Assembly: GCA_016722045.1 (NCBI GenBank)
Contig: JADKGY010000006.1
Location: 649,407 to 713,406, forward strand
Direction: 5' to 3'
DNA: 64,000 bases
From: Candidatus Opimibacter skivensis
GTDB lineage: Bacteria; Bacteroidota; Bacteroidia; Chitinophagales; Saprospiraceae
The notes under the pieces are model-generated. The model made no database searches, had not been told where the DNA came from, and saw nothing but the letters and a program-made list of their open reading frames with translations. Positions 26,012 to 34,824 of this stretch are shown in pieces. The number at the start of each line of letters is the position of its first letter. Positions within the stretch are counted from its first letter, which is position 1. Made by a program: the position numbers and the translations under genes.

Positions 26012-26479
26012 CTAACTATCAAATCCTTGCTTCTCAATCCATTCCTGAATCAACTCCTCCTCAAATCCCCTGCTCAATGCAAACATCATTATTCGCCTGG
26101 CATCTTCCATGTTGTTACCGGACTTTACTTCCTTATGTTTTTTCTCAAGAAGTTCATTTAATCCCAGCATATATTCCTCCTGATCAATAATGGACATTGC
26201 ATCATGAATGACAGATGGATCAATATTTTTTTGTTGAAGTGCATTTTCGATTTTTATCTTTCCCCATTTGTCCAGGTTCCATTTCTCAGTAACATAACTA
26301 TTCGCATAACGTTTATCATCGAGAAATTTTTCAGCCCGAAGTTTTCTAAGGATGATCTCTGTTTCTTCAGGCGGCACTCCCCAGGAAACTAATTTGGATA
26401 GGACATCATGCGTGGACCGTTCGGTGTCGGCGCAGTATTTTGTGATGCGTTGAAGGATGGATTTTCCTGAGTCACTCAT
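26012..26479 (-). CDS. recX: Regulatory protein RecX
   Basis: The 155-residue protein has three-helix repeats typical of RecX: ILQRITKYCADTERSTHDVLSKL, then ETEIILRKLRAEKFLDDKRYA with the conserved DDxRYA, and KWGKIKIENALQQKNID. The C-terminal repeat has EDARRIMMFALSRGFEEELI. RecX binds RecA filaments and limits recombination. No recA is nearby. The start at 26479 gives the usual length. The gene ends next to the GC-rich tract. Confidence 0.88.
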   Translation of the reverse strand: MSDSGKSILQRITKYCADTERSTHDVLSKLVSWGVPPEETEIILRKLRAEKFLDDKRYANSYVTEKWNLDKWGKIKIENALQQKNIDPSVIHDAMSIIDQEEYMLGLNELLEKKHKEVKSGNNMEDARRIMMFALSRGFEEELIQEWIEKQGFDS

Positions 26480-26507
26480 ACAAAGTCGAAAAGTATTTCT
26501 TTCAAAA

Positions 26508-27383
26508 TCAATATAAAGCGATCATATCAGGAGAGGATAGATCATTCTGATCTTGTAAAGTTAACACCATAAAATAACCCCCACCACCTGCACCACACAA
26601 TTTTACATACACTCCGGGTTTATTCACCAGTTCATCCCATCGCTTTTTGACATGATCAGGAATCATTTCCGTAAAATACTCACGTTGAAACTGACTAATG
26701 ATACTGATGCATTCTTCCAACAATTTATTTTCTCCTGCCAGGTAAAAATGAATGGCATGCTCCACCATCGGAATAAATTGTCTTTGTATTTTTTCTGCGA
26801 AAGAAGGATCAAGTAACTTATGCTTATACTGTTGCACTAACGGACCTGTCTCTCTGCCCAGGCTGCTGTCAAGCAGGTATATTCTATAGCCTTCAGGCCA
26901 TCCCGGATCAGTAACAGCATGATACCGCCCATCCTCATCTTTATATACTGCCTTTCGGGTGTAAGAAATCAATGGATCCAAACCCGAACTCGCTCCATGA
27001 AAAAAACATTCCATTCGAGCCATTGTGGAATGAATGACATTGATGTCTTTATCCACATGGAAATACCGATCATACATCGCGGCTACAAATGCACCGGAAC
27101 TACCGATACCATATCCCTGCGGAATAGTTGATTCAAAATTCCAGCCTTCTTCAAAATCAGAAATGATACGATGGCCTGTTTCCTGATTTATTAAACCTTC
27201 ATTTTTTAACCAGGCGACATATCTGTTCAATACATCACTCAATGATGGATCTGTAATTGTTCCTTGTACCCACATACCCTGATATTGATTCAATGGAACA
27301 GCTAATGCCTGCGATCCATTCAGTACCGTATATTCTCCAAAAAGTAAAAGCTTGGCCGGATAATATTCATGGAGTACAGTCAT
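26508..27383 (-). CDS. GHMP kinase, mevalonate-kinase-like
   Basis: The 291-residue protein begins YYPAKLLLFGEYTVLNGSQA, the first GHMP motif. It has the ATP loop IPQGYGIGSSGAFVAAMYD, HGASSGLDPLISY with the catalytic-region Asp, and the C-terminal motif KLCGAGGGGYFMVL. These fit the GHMP superfamily and best match mevalonate-kinase-like members of Bacteroidota, although galactokinase-like or other sugar kinases cannot be excluded. It lies 3 bp downstream of the hydrolase gene at 27387-28475. A GGGP-synthase family gene 5 kb away makes an isoprenoid role plausible (inference). Confidence 0.78.
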   Translation of the reverse strand: MTVLHEYYPAKLLLFGEYTVLNGSQALAVPLNQYQGMWVQGTITDPSLSDVLNRYVAWLKNEGLINQETGHRIISDFEEGWNFESTIPQGYGIGSSGAFVAAMYDRYFHVDKDINVIHSTMARMECFFHGASSGLDPLISYTRKAVYKDEDGRYHAVTDPGWPEGYRIYLLDSSLGRETGPLVQQYKHKLLDPSFAEKIQRQFIPMVEHAIHFYLAGENKLLEECISIISQFQREYFTEMIPDHVKKRWDELVNKPGVYVKLCGAGGGGYFMVLTLQDQNDLSSPDMIALY

Positions 27384-27386
27384 CGA

Positions 27387-28475
27387 TTAATACTGATCTA
27401 AAAACGGTTTCCAATCCGTATCGTTGACGGGTGCAATATGCATGACATTTTCCATAAAGGATGTGATGGGTGTCCAAACCGATTCAAGATGAGTGTTGAA
27501 TAGCGAGGAGCAAATAATGTGTGTGCCGGCATCTGCCAGAGCGATTTCTTTTTTCTGATCTAAGGGTGTGCCGATTTCTGAAAACATGTCCTTCATTCGT
27601 TTCACCGACACTGTTTTATCCTGGTGATCATCATCCTGGTAATAGTACAGCATCAGCAAAGGTTCATCGACTTTGGCAAATGTAGATTTAATCATGGTCG
27701 CATTAATCAGTGCTTTCAATCTTGTCAACTCTTCAATGCGATAATGCGTATACCAATATTGTTGCGCAGGTCCGGGAGCTTTCCATCCATAATAGTCAGA
27801 GCCCATGATTTTTCTTGCTATCTGCAAACCCCAATGTCCCGCCAGCATCGACGAACGAGGATCATAAATATCCACATTCGGCGACATCATGATATGGCCG
27901 ACCACAAGATCAGGATACCTGGAGGATAAGTACAGATCAAAGATGCTTCCTGTCGAACAAGACAACACAATCACTTTCTCTCCAATGGCTCTCCCAACTT
28001 CTATCGCATCCAAGGCAGATTGCATCCATTCTTCATCATTGATATCGAGCAACTGATTATCACCTTTCAATCCGTGCTCAGACAAGCGGGAGAGATACAT
28101 GTTACAACCATAGCGATGCGCCAATGCTTCGTGAATCGGATCACCTTCTTCCTGGCTCGCTGCATTGCCGTGAAGATAGACGATGCTGTACGGTGTTTTT
28201 TCATACGGTTTCTCCCAGAGTATCCTAGCTTCATTATCAGGTTTCAGAGGCAATGAAGCTTCTGAAGTTTTAATGCTGTCTTCAAGAAGATGCAGGTCAG
28301 AATTGTATTTCGTCAGGTGCAGATTAGAGAAGTGAGGAACTGGTGCTTTAGGTCCCAGTAAATAAATCAAAGCGAGACTACCGATGATGATAGCTGTGAT
28401 GAGGGGCCATTTGCGCCTTTTACCCCTAAATCCCCTGAAGGGGACTTTTTGTATTTCCTGTTTATTATCCGACAT
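27387..28475 (-). CDS. Membrane-anchored alpha/beta hydrolase
   Basis: The 362-residue protein has a basic N-terminus, one membrane segment (WPLITAIIIGSLALIYLLG) and a hydrolase domain. The oxyanion region is YSIVYLHGNAASQEEGDP, the nucleophile Ser lies in VIVLSCSTGSIFDLYL, an Asp is in MLYYYQDDDHQDKTV, and the catalytic His is in DAGTHIICSS. A lipase or esterase function is likely; the substrate is unknown. Residues 11-18 (VPFRGFRG) are encoded by a palindromic repeat also found at 47987, so part of the N-terminus seems to derive from an inserted repeat. It precedes the GHMP kinase gene by 3 bp. Confidence 0.82.
   Translation of the reverse strand: MSDNKQEIQKVPFRGFRGKRRKWPLITAIIIGSLALIYLLGPKAPVPHFSNLHLTKYNSDLHLLEDSIKTSEASLPLKPDNEARILWEKPYEKTPYSIVYLHGNAASQEEGDPIHEALAHRYGCNMYLSRLSEHGLKGDNQLLDINDEEWMQSALDAIEVGRAIGEKVIVLSCSTGSIFDLYLSSRYPDLVVGHIMMSPNVDIYDPRSSMLAGHWGLQIARKIMGSDYYGWKAPGPAQQYWYTHYRIEELTRLKALINATMIKSTFAKVDEPLLMLYYYQDDDHQDKTVSVKRMKDMFSEIGTPLDQKKEIALADAGTHIICSSLFNTHLESVWTPITSFMENVMHIAPVNDTDWKPFLDQY
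28423..28445 (-). repeat. Dispersed palindromic repeat inside a coding region, copy 1
   Basis: The minus strand reads GTCCCCTTCAGGGG followed by ATTTAGGGG, which matches 47987-48009 at 22 of 23 bases. Here it is translated as part of the N-terminal tail of the membrane-anchored hydrolase. Confidence 0.85.
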
Positions 28476-28576
28476 CGCTTCTCATTTTGTCACAGCATTT
28501 ATCATAGACGACAGATTTTTGTTTCGTACCTACGGCACGAGATATGATTTTTCTTACCCTGTGTTACCAACCTATA

Positions 28577-28589
28577 GCCCCTCTGGGGC
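28577..28589 (+). repeat. Short hairpin with three-base loop
   Basis: The sequence is GCCCC-TCT-GGGGC. It lies between the hydrolase start and the long CACATCATC array, and follows an imperfect palindrome centred on CC-TAC-GG near 28533. Confidence 0.6.
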
Positions 28590-28610
28590 ATCTTAACATC
28601 ATCGAGTTGC

Positions 28611-29002
28611 CACATCATCACATTGTCACATCATCGCATTTCCACATCATCACATTGTCACATCATCACATTGTCACATCATCACATTACCACCGCATCA
28701 CATTACCATCGCATCACATCATCGCATTTCCACATCATCACATTGTACCACATCATCACATTGTCACATCATCACATTACCACCGCATCACATCATCGCA
28801 TTTCCACATCATCACATTGTCACATCATCACATTACCACCGCATCACATCATCGCATTTCCACATCATCACATTGTCACATCATCACATTACCACATCAT
28901 CACATTACCACATCATCGTATTGTCACATCATCGTATTGTCACATTGTCACATCATCACATTACCACATCATCGTATTGTCACATTGTCACACCATCACA
29001 TT
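28611..29002 (+). repeat. 392-bp low-complexity array of CACATCATC-type units
   Basis: The tract is built from degenerate units of about 10-12 bp (CACATCATCA, CATTGTCA, CATTACCAC, CGCATTTC) nested in longer duplications of about 60 bp. Two plus-strand frames stay open across it, coding only His, Ser, Thr and Ile, and I regard both as spurious. It fills almost the whole 558-bp space between rsgA and the hydrolase gene. Confidence 0.92.
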
Positions 29003-29033
29003 CTTCCTTCGCCTTAGCCTTTGCCTTCATTTC

Positions 29034-29981
29034 CTACAGGTCCTTATGTCTCTCCCAGTAATTCTGATCCTCTATCTCTGACATGATCTGAAGATAATGG
29101 TCATAGCGCAATGAAGATACACGACCAGCCTCTATAGCAGCCTTGACTGCACATCCCGGTTCTTCTTTATGCAGACAATTGAGGAAACGACAATTTTTGG
29201 AGATGACAAAAAACTCTCTGAAATTATGAGCGACATCCAGTGGCTCGAGATTATTGTAGGATAACATTTTGATACCGGGTGTATCAATGATATTTCCACC
29301 AAACGTCAATGGATGCATCTCTGCAAATGTAGTCGTATGCTGTCCTTTTCCTGAATAATCTGAGATCTCATCTGTCTTGAGACTCAGTCCAGGTTCTATC
29401 GAATTGATGAGCGTTGATTTACCAACTCCGGATTGACCTGCAACCAGAGAAGTTTTATTTTGAAGAATAGACTTCAACTCCTCAAGACCCTCTCCTGTAA
29501 TACCTGAACAACTGATCACCTGATATCCAATATCCTCATATAATATTTTAAGACCGCCAAATATTTCATCTTCTTCCTCGCCGAAAAGATCATTCTTGTT
29601 GACGACGATGACGACAGGAATATTATGAGGTTCAGTCATCAACAAAAACCGATCGATGAAACCAATTTTCAACATCGGACTTACTATCGTTGTGACAAGA
29701 ATTGCCTGATCAACATTAGCTGCTAGTAGATGCAGATCATGTTTCTTTCGTGGTGATTGCCTGACGATATAATTTGCACGCGGCAATATTTCTGTGATCA
29801 ATCCTTTCGTCGTTTCTCCTGCATCATACTGCACTGTCACGCGATCTCCCACGCCCACCGGATTGGTCGTCTTGATATCTTCCATGCGAAGTTTTCCTGC
29901 CATACGCGATGGAAGAATTGAATTATCAGCCAGTCTGATTTCATGCCAGCTGCCGGTCACTTTCACTACTACACCTTCCAT
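29034..29981 (-). CDS. rsgA: Ribosome small subunit-dependent GTPase A
   Basis: The 315-residue protein shows the RsgA order: an OB-fold N-terminus (VKVTGSWHEIRLADNSILP), then a circularly permuted GTPase with G4 VVNKNDL before G1 GQSGVGKSTLINS and G3 DTPGIK. The zinc knuckle at the end has CRFLNCLH followed by EPGC. It helps mature the 30S subunit. Its start codon directly follows the stop of the upstream envelope-protein gene (29981 and 29982), so the two are probably cotranscribed. Length is normal. Confidence 0.95.
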   Translation of the reverse strand: MEGVVVKVTGSWHEIRLADNSILPSRMAGKLRMEDIKTTNPVGVGDRVTVQYDAGETTKGLITEILPRANYIVRQSPRKKHDLHLLAANVDQAILVTTIVSPMLKIGFIDRFLLMTEPHNIPVVIVVNKNDLFGEEEDEIFGGLKILYEDIGYQVISCSGITGEGLEELKSILQNKTSLVAGQSGVGKSTLINSIEPGLSLKTDEISDYSGKGQHTTTFAEMHPLTFGGNIIDTPGIKMLSYNNLEPLDVAHNFREFFVISKNCRFLNCLHKEEPGCAVKAAIEAGRVSSLRYDHYLQIMSEIEDQNYWERHKDL

Positions 29982-32777
29982 CTAAAATCGTTGAACAGGT
30001 ATGAAAAATTCAAACACATTGGATTGACGATTTCCGCCGGATAATAGTTTCGAATATCGAAGCCCTATTGAAAAAGGTGGTATTTGAAAATCCACAATCA
30101 ATTCTGCACCTAAACTTCGCATCCACGTAGCGCGCGCATTTTTATCATCTGAATAAGCGACATCATAAAATGGTTGCAGCCTGACACGACGAGAGTACAA
30201 AATACTTCCCAAACCAAAGTCAGGATACCACACCGGAAAACCATAGGTCAGACCGAGACGATATTCCTTTGTGCCATTTAATTGATCATAGCCTCTTGCA
30301 CCTGCAAATGGTGTACTCAATAGTATGGTATTTGCGCTGATCTTCTGCGATAAATACTCACCGATCACATTGAAATAATGAGATGGCTGAACCCCCGGCA
30401 AAATAAAATCCGTACTCACATAAAGATATTTTACCGGCTCTCCTGAAACCTTCGAGTAACTAAGGTCAAAGCGCTGACCCCATGAGGGCATAGCCTGCCG
30501 GTAAGCCATATTTCGGCTGTTGATTAATATAATCCGATGAGAAATATAATTATAGAGCAAATCAGGATTGCTTGCAATTTCAGGTCTAATACGGCTAAAC
30601 CCTTTGTGATAAGTGGACGAAAGATTAACTATTCTCTGATAAGGCCCGGCGCTATACGTCAGTGGCAACGAAAGTCCTGCATGTATGTGATCATTACTTA
30701 TCCTGAATCGCTGACCCACTGTATTCGTAACTCTTCTTGCCGACTGATCTACTCCAACTGATATAACCGGATAAAACATGCCTAATCTGACATCAGCATA
30801 AGGCCCACCAGCCTTTGAATTGCGATTATACTCGTATCCTGCAGCGATTGAAAGATTATTAAGCACATTATTGGACCGGACTTCAGCCTGCCAACTAGGG
30901 TCATCGGCAACAAGAGTGAGACTATGGAAATTGACAACATCTTTCCACATTGAAAAATTACTTACGGTATAAGAACCAGACTTCTCTACATCTGCTAATA
31001 AATCTGTTGCCGCACCCTCCATGGATTTCACTCCATTGTCCAGACCTGTTAATTTCCAATCTCTTCCCGGACGTCCATTGACACGAACAAGTTTTCTTCC
31101 GTTTAGATGATATTCGGAACATACTATAGTCCCGGTAGTCGGATCCCACGCCGGATCATAATGTGCAAAGTTTCCACTGGTCAGTCTGTAGAATATTCCT
31201 TCTGTTCTGTCTACCGCATACACCTGATCCAGCGTATCCAGATTAGTCGTTAAAAAAATCCATTGGTCATGAAGAAATGGTTTCCCCAAAATAGTAAAGC
31301 TAAAATGTGTAATGGGGGTAATATTTCCTGTAGCTATATCCTGGCTGATGATCGCCATTCTCCCGCTTCTATCACGTGCTATGGCCAGTATGGATATTTC
31401 ATCTTTATCCCAGATCGGATATTCAAGATATAGATTGTCGCCGTTCGGTAAAGTACCAAGCAAGCCACCTGTATTTGCATCAAAAATCTGAATGTTATAA
31501 TGGTCCTCATCATCAACATGCAGTGTTGCTATCCGTCGGCCATTAGGACTAAGTGATGGTGTGAAAAATCCCTTTTTGGGTTGAATAGTAAATTTGTGTC
31601 CCGATCTTTCATCAAAAACCACCAGGACGTTTTTATCTCTTCTTATCCATCGTGGATCGAATCTCAATTCAGTCCAGACAAGCCGGTGATTCTGATGATC
31701 AAAGTATGGATCCTGTTGCAAACCCAAACTTTGTATTTTTCGTTTCTTACCTAATGAATCAATTTTGTATATGGCCGTTGTCCGGTCAAAAGTTTTGATA
31801 GCCGTATAGATCGCCCCATCATCATCAACTTCAGGATAAGCCATATCGAAATAATCGTTTTGCAGATCCTCATTTCTTAATGCAATGGGAGGATAGTCAA
31901 TATCATCCGTTTGGCTTTCTTTCCAGTTTTGTGCATACCATTTCATCGCGTCTTCATAAAAATACTTCGTTCGTTTTCCGTAGTGCCTGAGGAGAGGCTC
32001 CGAAAAAGGATGTATTATATTTTTGAATGAAGCCGCTTCCTGCAAAATCGTATCCCATGTCTGTTCGCCAAAAACATGATTGCCATATTGTATCAGCAGA
32101 TAGCCCAATGCGTAATGGTCAGGTGTATAATATTTATAAGAACCATTGCGAAGTTTATAATATTCCCAGGTGGTCCCTTCTTTTAATTTTTCGCGAAAGG
32201 GTAATGTAAAACTACTGAGACGGCCACGTCCTTGTTGGGTCCATTTTGATTCGGCCATCACTGCATCTCCTTCCCTGAACCAGTTTGGTACGGATAAAGC
32301 ATACATCCCTGAAAAAGCCAGTTCGCCGAAAAATTTTTTAACGGTGTGACTGATACCTGTATTAGCCGCATTGAGTTGCAACACATGTCTGTATTCATGA
32401 ATGGCAAGCAAATCGTGCCATGGTAATGAACCAAGTGAAAAAGGATTTTCGAAAGGTTGCAGATAAAACTCCGAAACATAGGGTGCCAGTCCGACATAGC
32501 CATTGGATATGTTTGTCTGTGTCTGAAGGATTACTGAAATGGGTTTATACCGGCCTTTTGTATTGATGGGATCAGAGGCGGCAAGTTTTAACATCACGGA
32601 TGCAATTCTTGTGGCCATTCTTTCTTCGCCCGTTGGAAAAATAATCCGAAGACTGTCATTATGAATTTCATGCCATTTCACCTTTGGAGGCAACAGACCG
32701 ATTCGTTGGGCTGAAGTATTACCTGCCCATAAAATCATTATCCCTGCAGTCAAGAAAATGCGGATTTCCTTAAACAT
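29982..32777 (-). CDS. Envelope protein with HExxH peptidase-like domain, beta-propeller and outer membrane barrel
   Basis: The 931-residue protein has a signal peptide (IFLTAGIMILWAGNTSAQ). Near residue 125 is LLAIHEYRHVLQLNAAN, an HExxH motif, with VPNWFREGDAVMAES about 38 residues later supplying a possible third zinc ligand, as in gluzincin (peptidase MA-like) proteins. Residues about 290-560 hold TolB/WD40-like propeller repeats (SLSPNGRRIATLHVDD, ILAIARDRSGRMAI). The last 300 residues look like a beta-barrel ending in an aromatic residue (FIPVQRF). I infer an outer-membrane protein with a periplasmic metallopeptidase-like module. Its substrate is unknown. Its start overlaps the GGGP synthase gene by 8 bp. 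Confidence 0.75.
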   Translation of the reverse strand: MFKEIRIFLTAGIMILWAGNTSAQRIGLLPPKVKWHEIHNDSLRIIFPTGEERMATRIASVMLKLAASDPINTKGRYKPISVILQTQTNISNGYVGLAPYVSEFYLQPFENPFSLGSLPWHDLLAIHEYRHVLQLNAANTGISHTVKKFFGELAFSGMYALSVPNWFREGDAVMAESKWTQQGRGRLSSFTLPFREKLKEGTTWEYYKLRNGSYKYYTPDHYALGYLLIQYGNHVFGEQTWDTILQEAASFKNIIHPFSEPLLRHYGKRTKYFYEDAMKWYAQNWKESQTDDIDYPPIALRNEDLQNDYFDMAYPEVDDDGAIYTAIKTFDRTTAIYKIDSLGKKRKIQSLGLQQDPYFDHQNHRLVWTELRFDPRWIRRDKNVLVVFDERSGHKFTIQPKKGFFTPSLSPNGRRIATLHVDDEDHYNIQIFDANTGGLLGTLPNGDNLYLEYPIWDKDEISILAIARDRSGRMAIISQDIATGNITPITHFSFTILGKPFLHDQWIFLTTNLDTLDQVYAVDRTEGIFYRLTSGNFAHYDPAWDPTTGTIVCSEYHLNGRKLVRVNGRPGRDWKLTGLDNGVKSMEGAATDLLADVEKSGSYTVSNFSMWKDVVNFHSLTLVADDPSWQAEVRSNNVLNNLSIAAGYEYNRNSKAGGPYADVRLGMFYPVISVGVDQSARRVTNTVGQRFRISNDHIHAGLSLPLTYSAGPYQRIVNLSSTYHKGFSRIRPEIASNPDLLYNYISHRIILINSRNMAYRQAMPSWGQRFDLSYSKVSGEPVKYLYVSTDFILPGVQPSHYFNVIGEYLSQKISANTILLSTPFAGARGYDQLNGTKEYRLGLTYGFPVWYPDFGLGSILYSRRVRLQPFYDVAYSDDKNARATWMRSLGAELIVDFQIPPFSIGLRYSKLLSGGNRQSNVFEFFIPVQRF

Positions 32778-33540
32778 TCAAGGCTACATTATGCTCGTGA
32801 ATAGTAGCTGCAATGTCGATCATCAGTGAAGGGTCGTGTTCGAATGCATTGCCGATGACGATGACATCAGCTCCTGCTTCCAGATTCTCTTTTACTTTTT
32901 CTGCAGACCTTATCCCGCCTCCTACAATGATCGGAATAGAAATCGCACCTCTCACAGCAGCGATCATATCTGAAGGTATCGGCTTCGTGGCACCACTACC
33001 TGCATCCATAAATATCAAACGCAATCCGAGCATCTCCGCAGCGAGTGCCGTACAAACAGCAATATCAGATTTATTGGCAGGGATCGGTGACGTATTGCTC
33101 ATGTACAATACTGTGGTTCCTACTCCACCATCCACAAGCATATATCCTGTAGGTAATACTTCCAATTGACTCAGCTTCAGATATGGCGCAGCGATCACAT
33201 GCTGACCAATCAACAGATCAGGATTTCTACCCGAAACCAATGAAAGAAACAAAATAGCATCAGCATGATAACTCAACTGATATGAATTGCCGGGAAATAG
33301 GATGAGTGGGATCGGACATCGCTTTCGGATCATCTCAAGACACTGATCCAGTTGACTATTTACTAACAGACTGCCACCGATAAAAAAGTAATCCACCTTG
33401 CAATGAATGGACAGATCGATGATCTGATCAAGCTTCCCCATCCGCATTTGATCCGGATCTATCAAGACGGCTAGCTTCTTCTTCCCCAGTTGCCTGGCGT
33501 TGACGAGGTCAGTATAGATTTGATTCCGGCCGGTTTCCAT
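32770..33540 (-). CDS. Geranylgeranylglyceryl phosphate synthase family protein
   Basis: The 256-residue TIM-barrel protein has the GGGPS/PcrB hallmarks: KKLAVLIDPDQM, DYFFIGGSLL, PLILFPGNSYQLS, ADAILFLSLVSGRNPDLLIG, PTGYMLVDGG, LIFMDAGSGA, IPIIVGGGIRSAEKVKENLEAGADVIVIGN split across strands. The family joins a polyprenyl diphosphate to sn-glycerol-1-phosphate, the first step of archaeal-type ether lipids; bacterial members vary in chain length and purpose. It is first in a probable operon with the envelope protein and rsgA. The product's role in this organism is unknown. Confidence 0.9.
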   Translation of the reverse strand: METGRNQIYTDLVNARQLGKKKLAVLIDPDQMRMGKLDQIIDLSIHCKVDYFFIGGSLLVNSQLDQCLEMIRKRCPIPLILFPGNSYQLSYHADAILFLSLVSGRNPDLLIGQHVIAAPYLKLSQLEVLPTGYMLVDGGVGTTVLYMSNTSPIPANKSDIAVCTALAAEMLGLRLIFMDAGSGATKPIPSDMIAAVRGAISIPIIVGGGIRSAEKVKENLEAGADVIVIGNAFEHDPSLMIDIAATIHEHNVALNV

Positions 33541-33544
33541 TGTT

Positions 33545-33552
33545 CAAAGATA
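33545..33552 (-). promoter_or_regulatory. Candidate -7 element immediately before the GGGP synthase start
   Basis: The minus strand reads TATCTTTG, matching TAnnTTTG, only 4 nt before the ATG at 33540. If used, transcription would begin at or next to the start codon. No well-spaced -33 element is visible. Confidence 0.4.
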
Positions 33553-33562
33553 AAAACTAGTA

Positions 33563-33643
33563 GGAAAGGAGGCGGAGGCAAGGCGGAGGCTAAGGCGGAG
33601 GCGGAGGAATTAGGACTTAAACAGGCAGGGGCAAGCCCTGCCT
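33563..33643 (+). repeat. GGCGGA-rich short repeats and a GC-rich hairpin
   Basis: Degenerate GGAGGC/AAGGCGGAGGC units (33563-33607) are followed by the hairpin AGGCAGGG-GCAAG-CCCTGCCT (33623-33643). A reverse-complement relative of the first part (ccttcgccttagcctttgcc) occurs near 29008. No gene is seen from 33541 to 33786. Confidence 0.75.
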
Positions 33644-33786
33644 CTACTACGTTGTTGGAGTTTGAGAAAAGGAAATTTTATGTTTTAGCTGGTCTATTGT
33701 AGATGCAGAGCTTGCCCCTGCATTTCGAAAAGTAAAAGACGTATCCCTTGTGAACGAACTTGGTCTTTTGTTCTTAGTCCTCTGTC

Positions 33787-34494
33787 CTAAACGAAGTGCT
33801 TCAGCATACGAACCTCTTCATTCGTTAATGGCCTGTAACGACCACGAGGTAGATTTTTCTTTGTGAGGCCGGCATAATAGGTTCTGTCAAGCTTTATGAC
33901 TTCGTAGCCGAGATGTTCGAATATGCGGCGGATGACGCGATTTTTTCCGGAATGGATTTCTATGGCTACTTCCCGTTTTGATTCACCTTCGACATAGTGC
34001 AGACTATCTGCTTTTATCTCACCGTCCTCGAGTGTTACGCCTGAGCGAATAGTTTCAAGATCTTTCAGACCGAGATTTTTATCAAGTGTCACCTGGTACA
34101 CCTTGGGTACATTATATTTTGGATGCGAAAGTTTTTTTGTGAGTTCACCATCATTCGTCAGCAAGAGAAGACCAGTTGTATTTCGATCTAATCTCCCTAC
34201 AGGATATATACGTTCACTTATTTTACTTTCGAGGATGTCGATGACAGTCTTACGACCTTTTTCATCGGATGATGTAGAAAGAATATTTCTCGGTTTATTC
34301 AAGAGGTAATAAACAAATTTATCAACCTTCTTAAGGGCTTTACCTTTAAAAACAACTACATCGTTGTCCTTCACCTTGTATCCCATTTCCTGGACGACAA
34401 CACCATTGACAGTGACATGACCCTGCATGATGAGCGTATCCGCTGCACGCCTGCTGGCGATGCCGCTGTGCGCAAGGTATTTGTTGAGTCTCAT
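33787..34494 (-). CDS. Pseudouridine synthase, RluB/RsuA family
   Basis: The 235-residue protein starts with an S4 RNA-binding domain (MRLNKYLAHSGIASRRAADT, GHVTVNGVVV). The catalytic domain follows with YLLNKPRNILSTSSDEKGR, the active-site Asp in YPVGRLDRNTTGLLLLTNDG, KVYQVTLDK and HSGKNRVIRRIFEHLGYEVI. RluB modifies 23S rRNA and RsuA 16S rRNA; the sequence favours the RluB/E/F group but does not settle the site. It sits between two non-coding spacers. Confidence 0.9.
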   Translation of the reverse strand: MRLNKYLAHSGIASRRAADTLIMQGHVTVNGVVVQEMGYKVKDNDVVVFKGKALKKVDKFVYYLLNKPRNILSTSSDEKGRKTVIDILESKISERIYPVGRLDRNTTGLLLLTNDGELTKKLSHPKYNVPKVYQVTLDKNLGLKDLETIRSGVTLEDGEIKADSLHYVEGESKREVAIEIHSGKNRVIRRIFEHLGYEVIKLDRTYYAGLTKKNLPRGRYRPLTNEEVRMLKHFV

Positions 34495-34574
34495 TTCTTC
34501 CTTCCAAATGGTCGAAAAACTGGCTTTTAGTTACTGTATTGCTTCAGGTCTGCTTGCTCGCTTATTTGATTTTC

Positions 34575-34632
34575 ACTTACCCGGTTTTCCCCCAGAAAAA
34601 AAAAACCCCCCCAGAACCCCCCCCTTTAGGTT
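34575..34632 (+). other. Homopolymer-rich spacer tract
   Basis: The 330-bp spacer between the pseudouridine synthase and dnaB genes contains runs of C5, A10, C7 and C8 close together. I see no gene in it. The poly-C runs resemble the GC-rich tract at 25915-25979 and may be unreliable in the assembly. Confidence 0.6.
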
Positions 34633-34824
34633 ACTGGTTTTATCTATTCGAAATGATTTTTTTAATCCCACCCTCAAACCAATTTCGCTTCTTAGATCTT
34701 TTTCTTCAAACCCCTTTTCCTTTGTGCCTTTCTATGTTAACTATGTGTCTTATGTGGTAATCCTTTTTACAAGACTAAGAACTCAGACCAAACTCGCTGC
34801 CAAGACTAATAACTTTAGACCTTT

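Noticed and set aside
28611..29002. Possible CRISPR array
   Set aside because: Units are about 10-12 bp and degenerate, with no constant 23-40 bp repeat, no unique spacers and no cas genes.
28544..29081. Two overlapping His/Ser/Thr-rich plus-strand open frames of 150-160 codons
   Set aside because: They are translations of the CACATCATC low-complexity array in two frames; composition is dictated by the repeat and there is no domain or signal.
33490..33702. Plus-strand open frame reading KAEAKAEAEE
   Set aside because: It is a translation of the GGCGGA repeat and overlaps the GGGP synthase start on the other strand.
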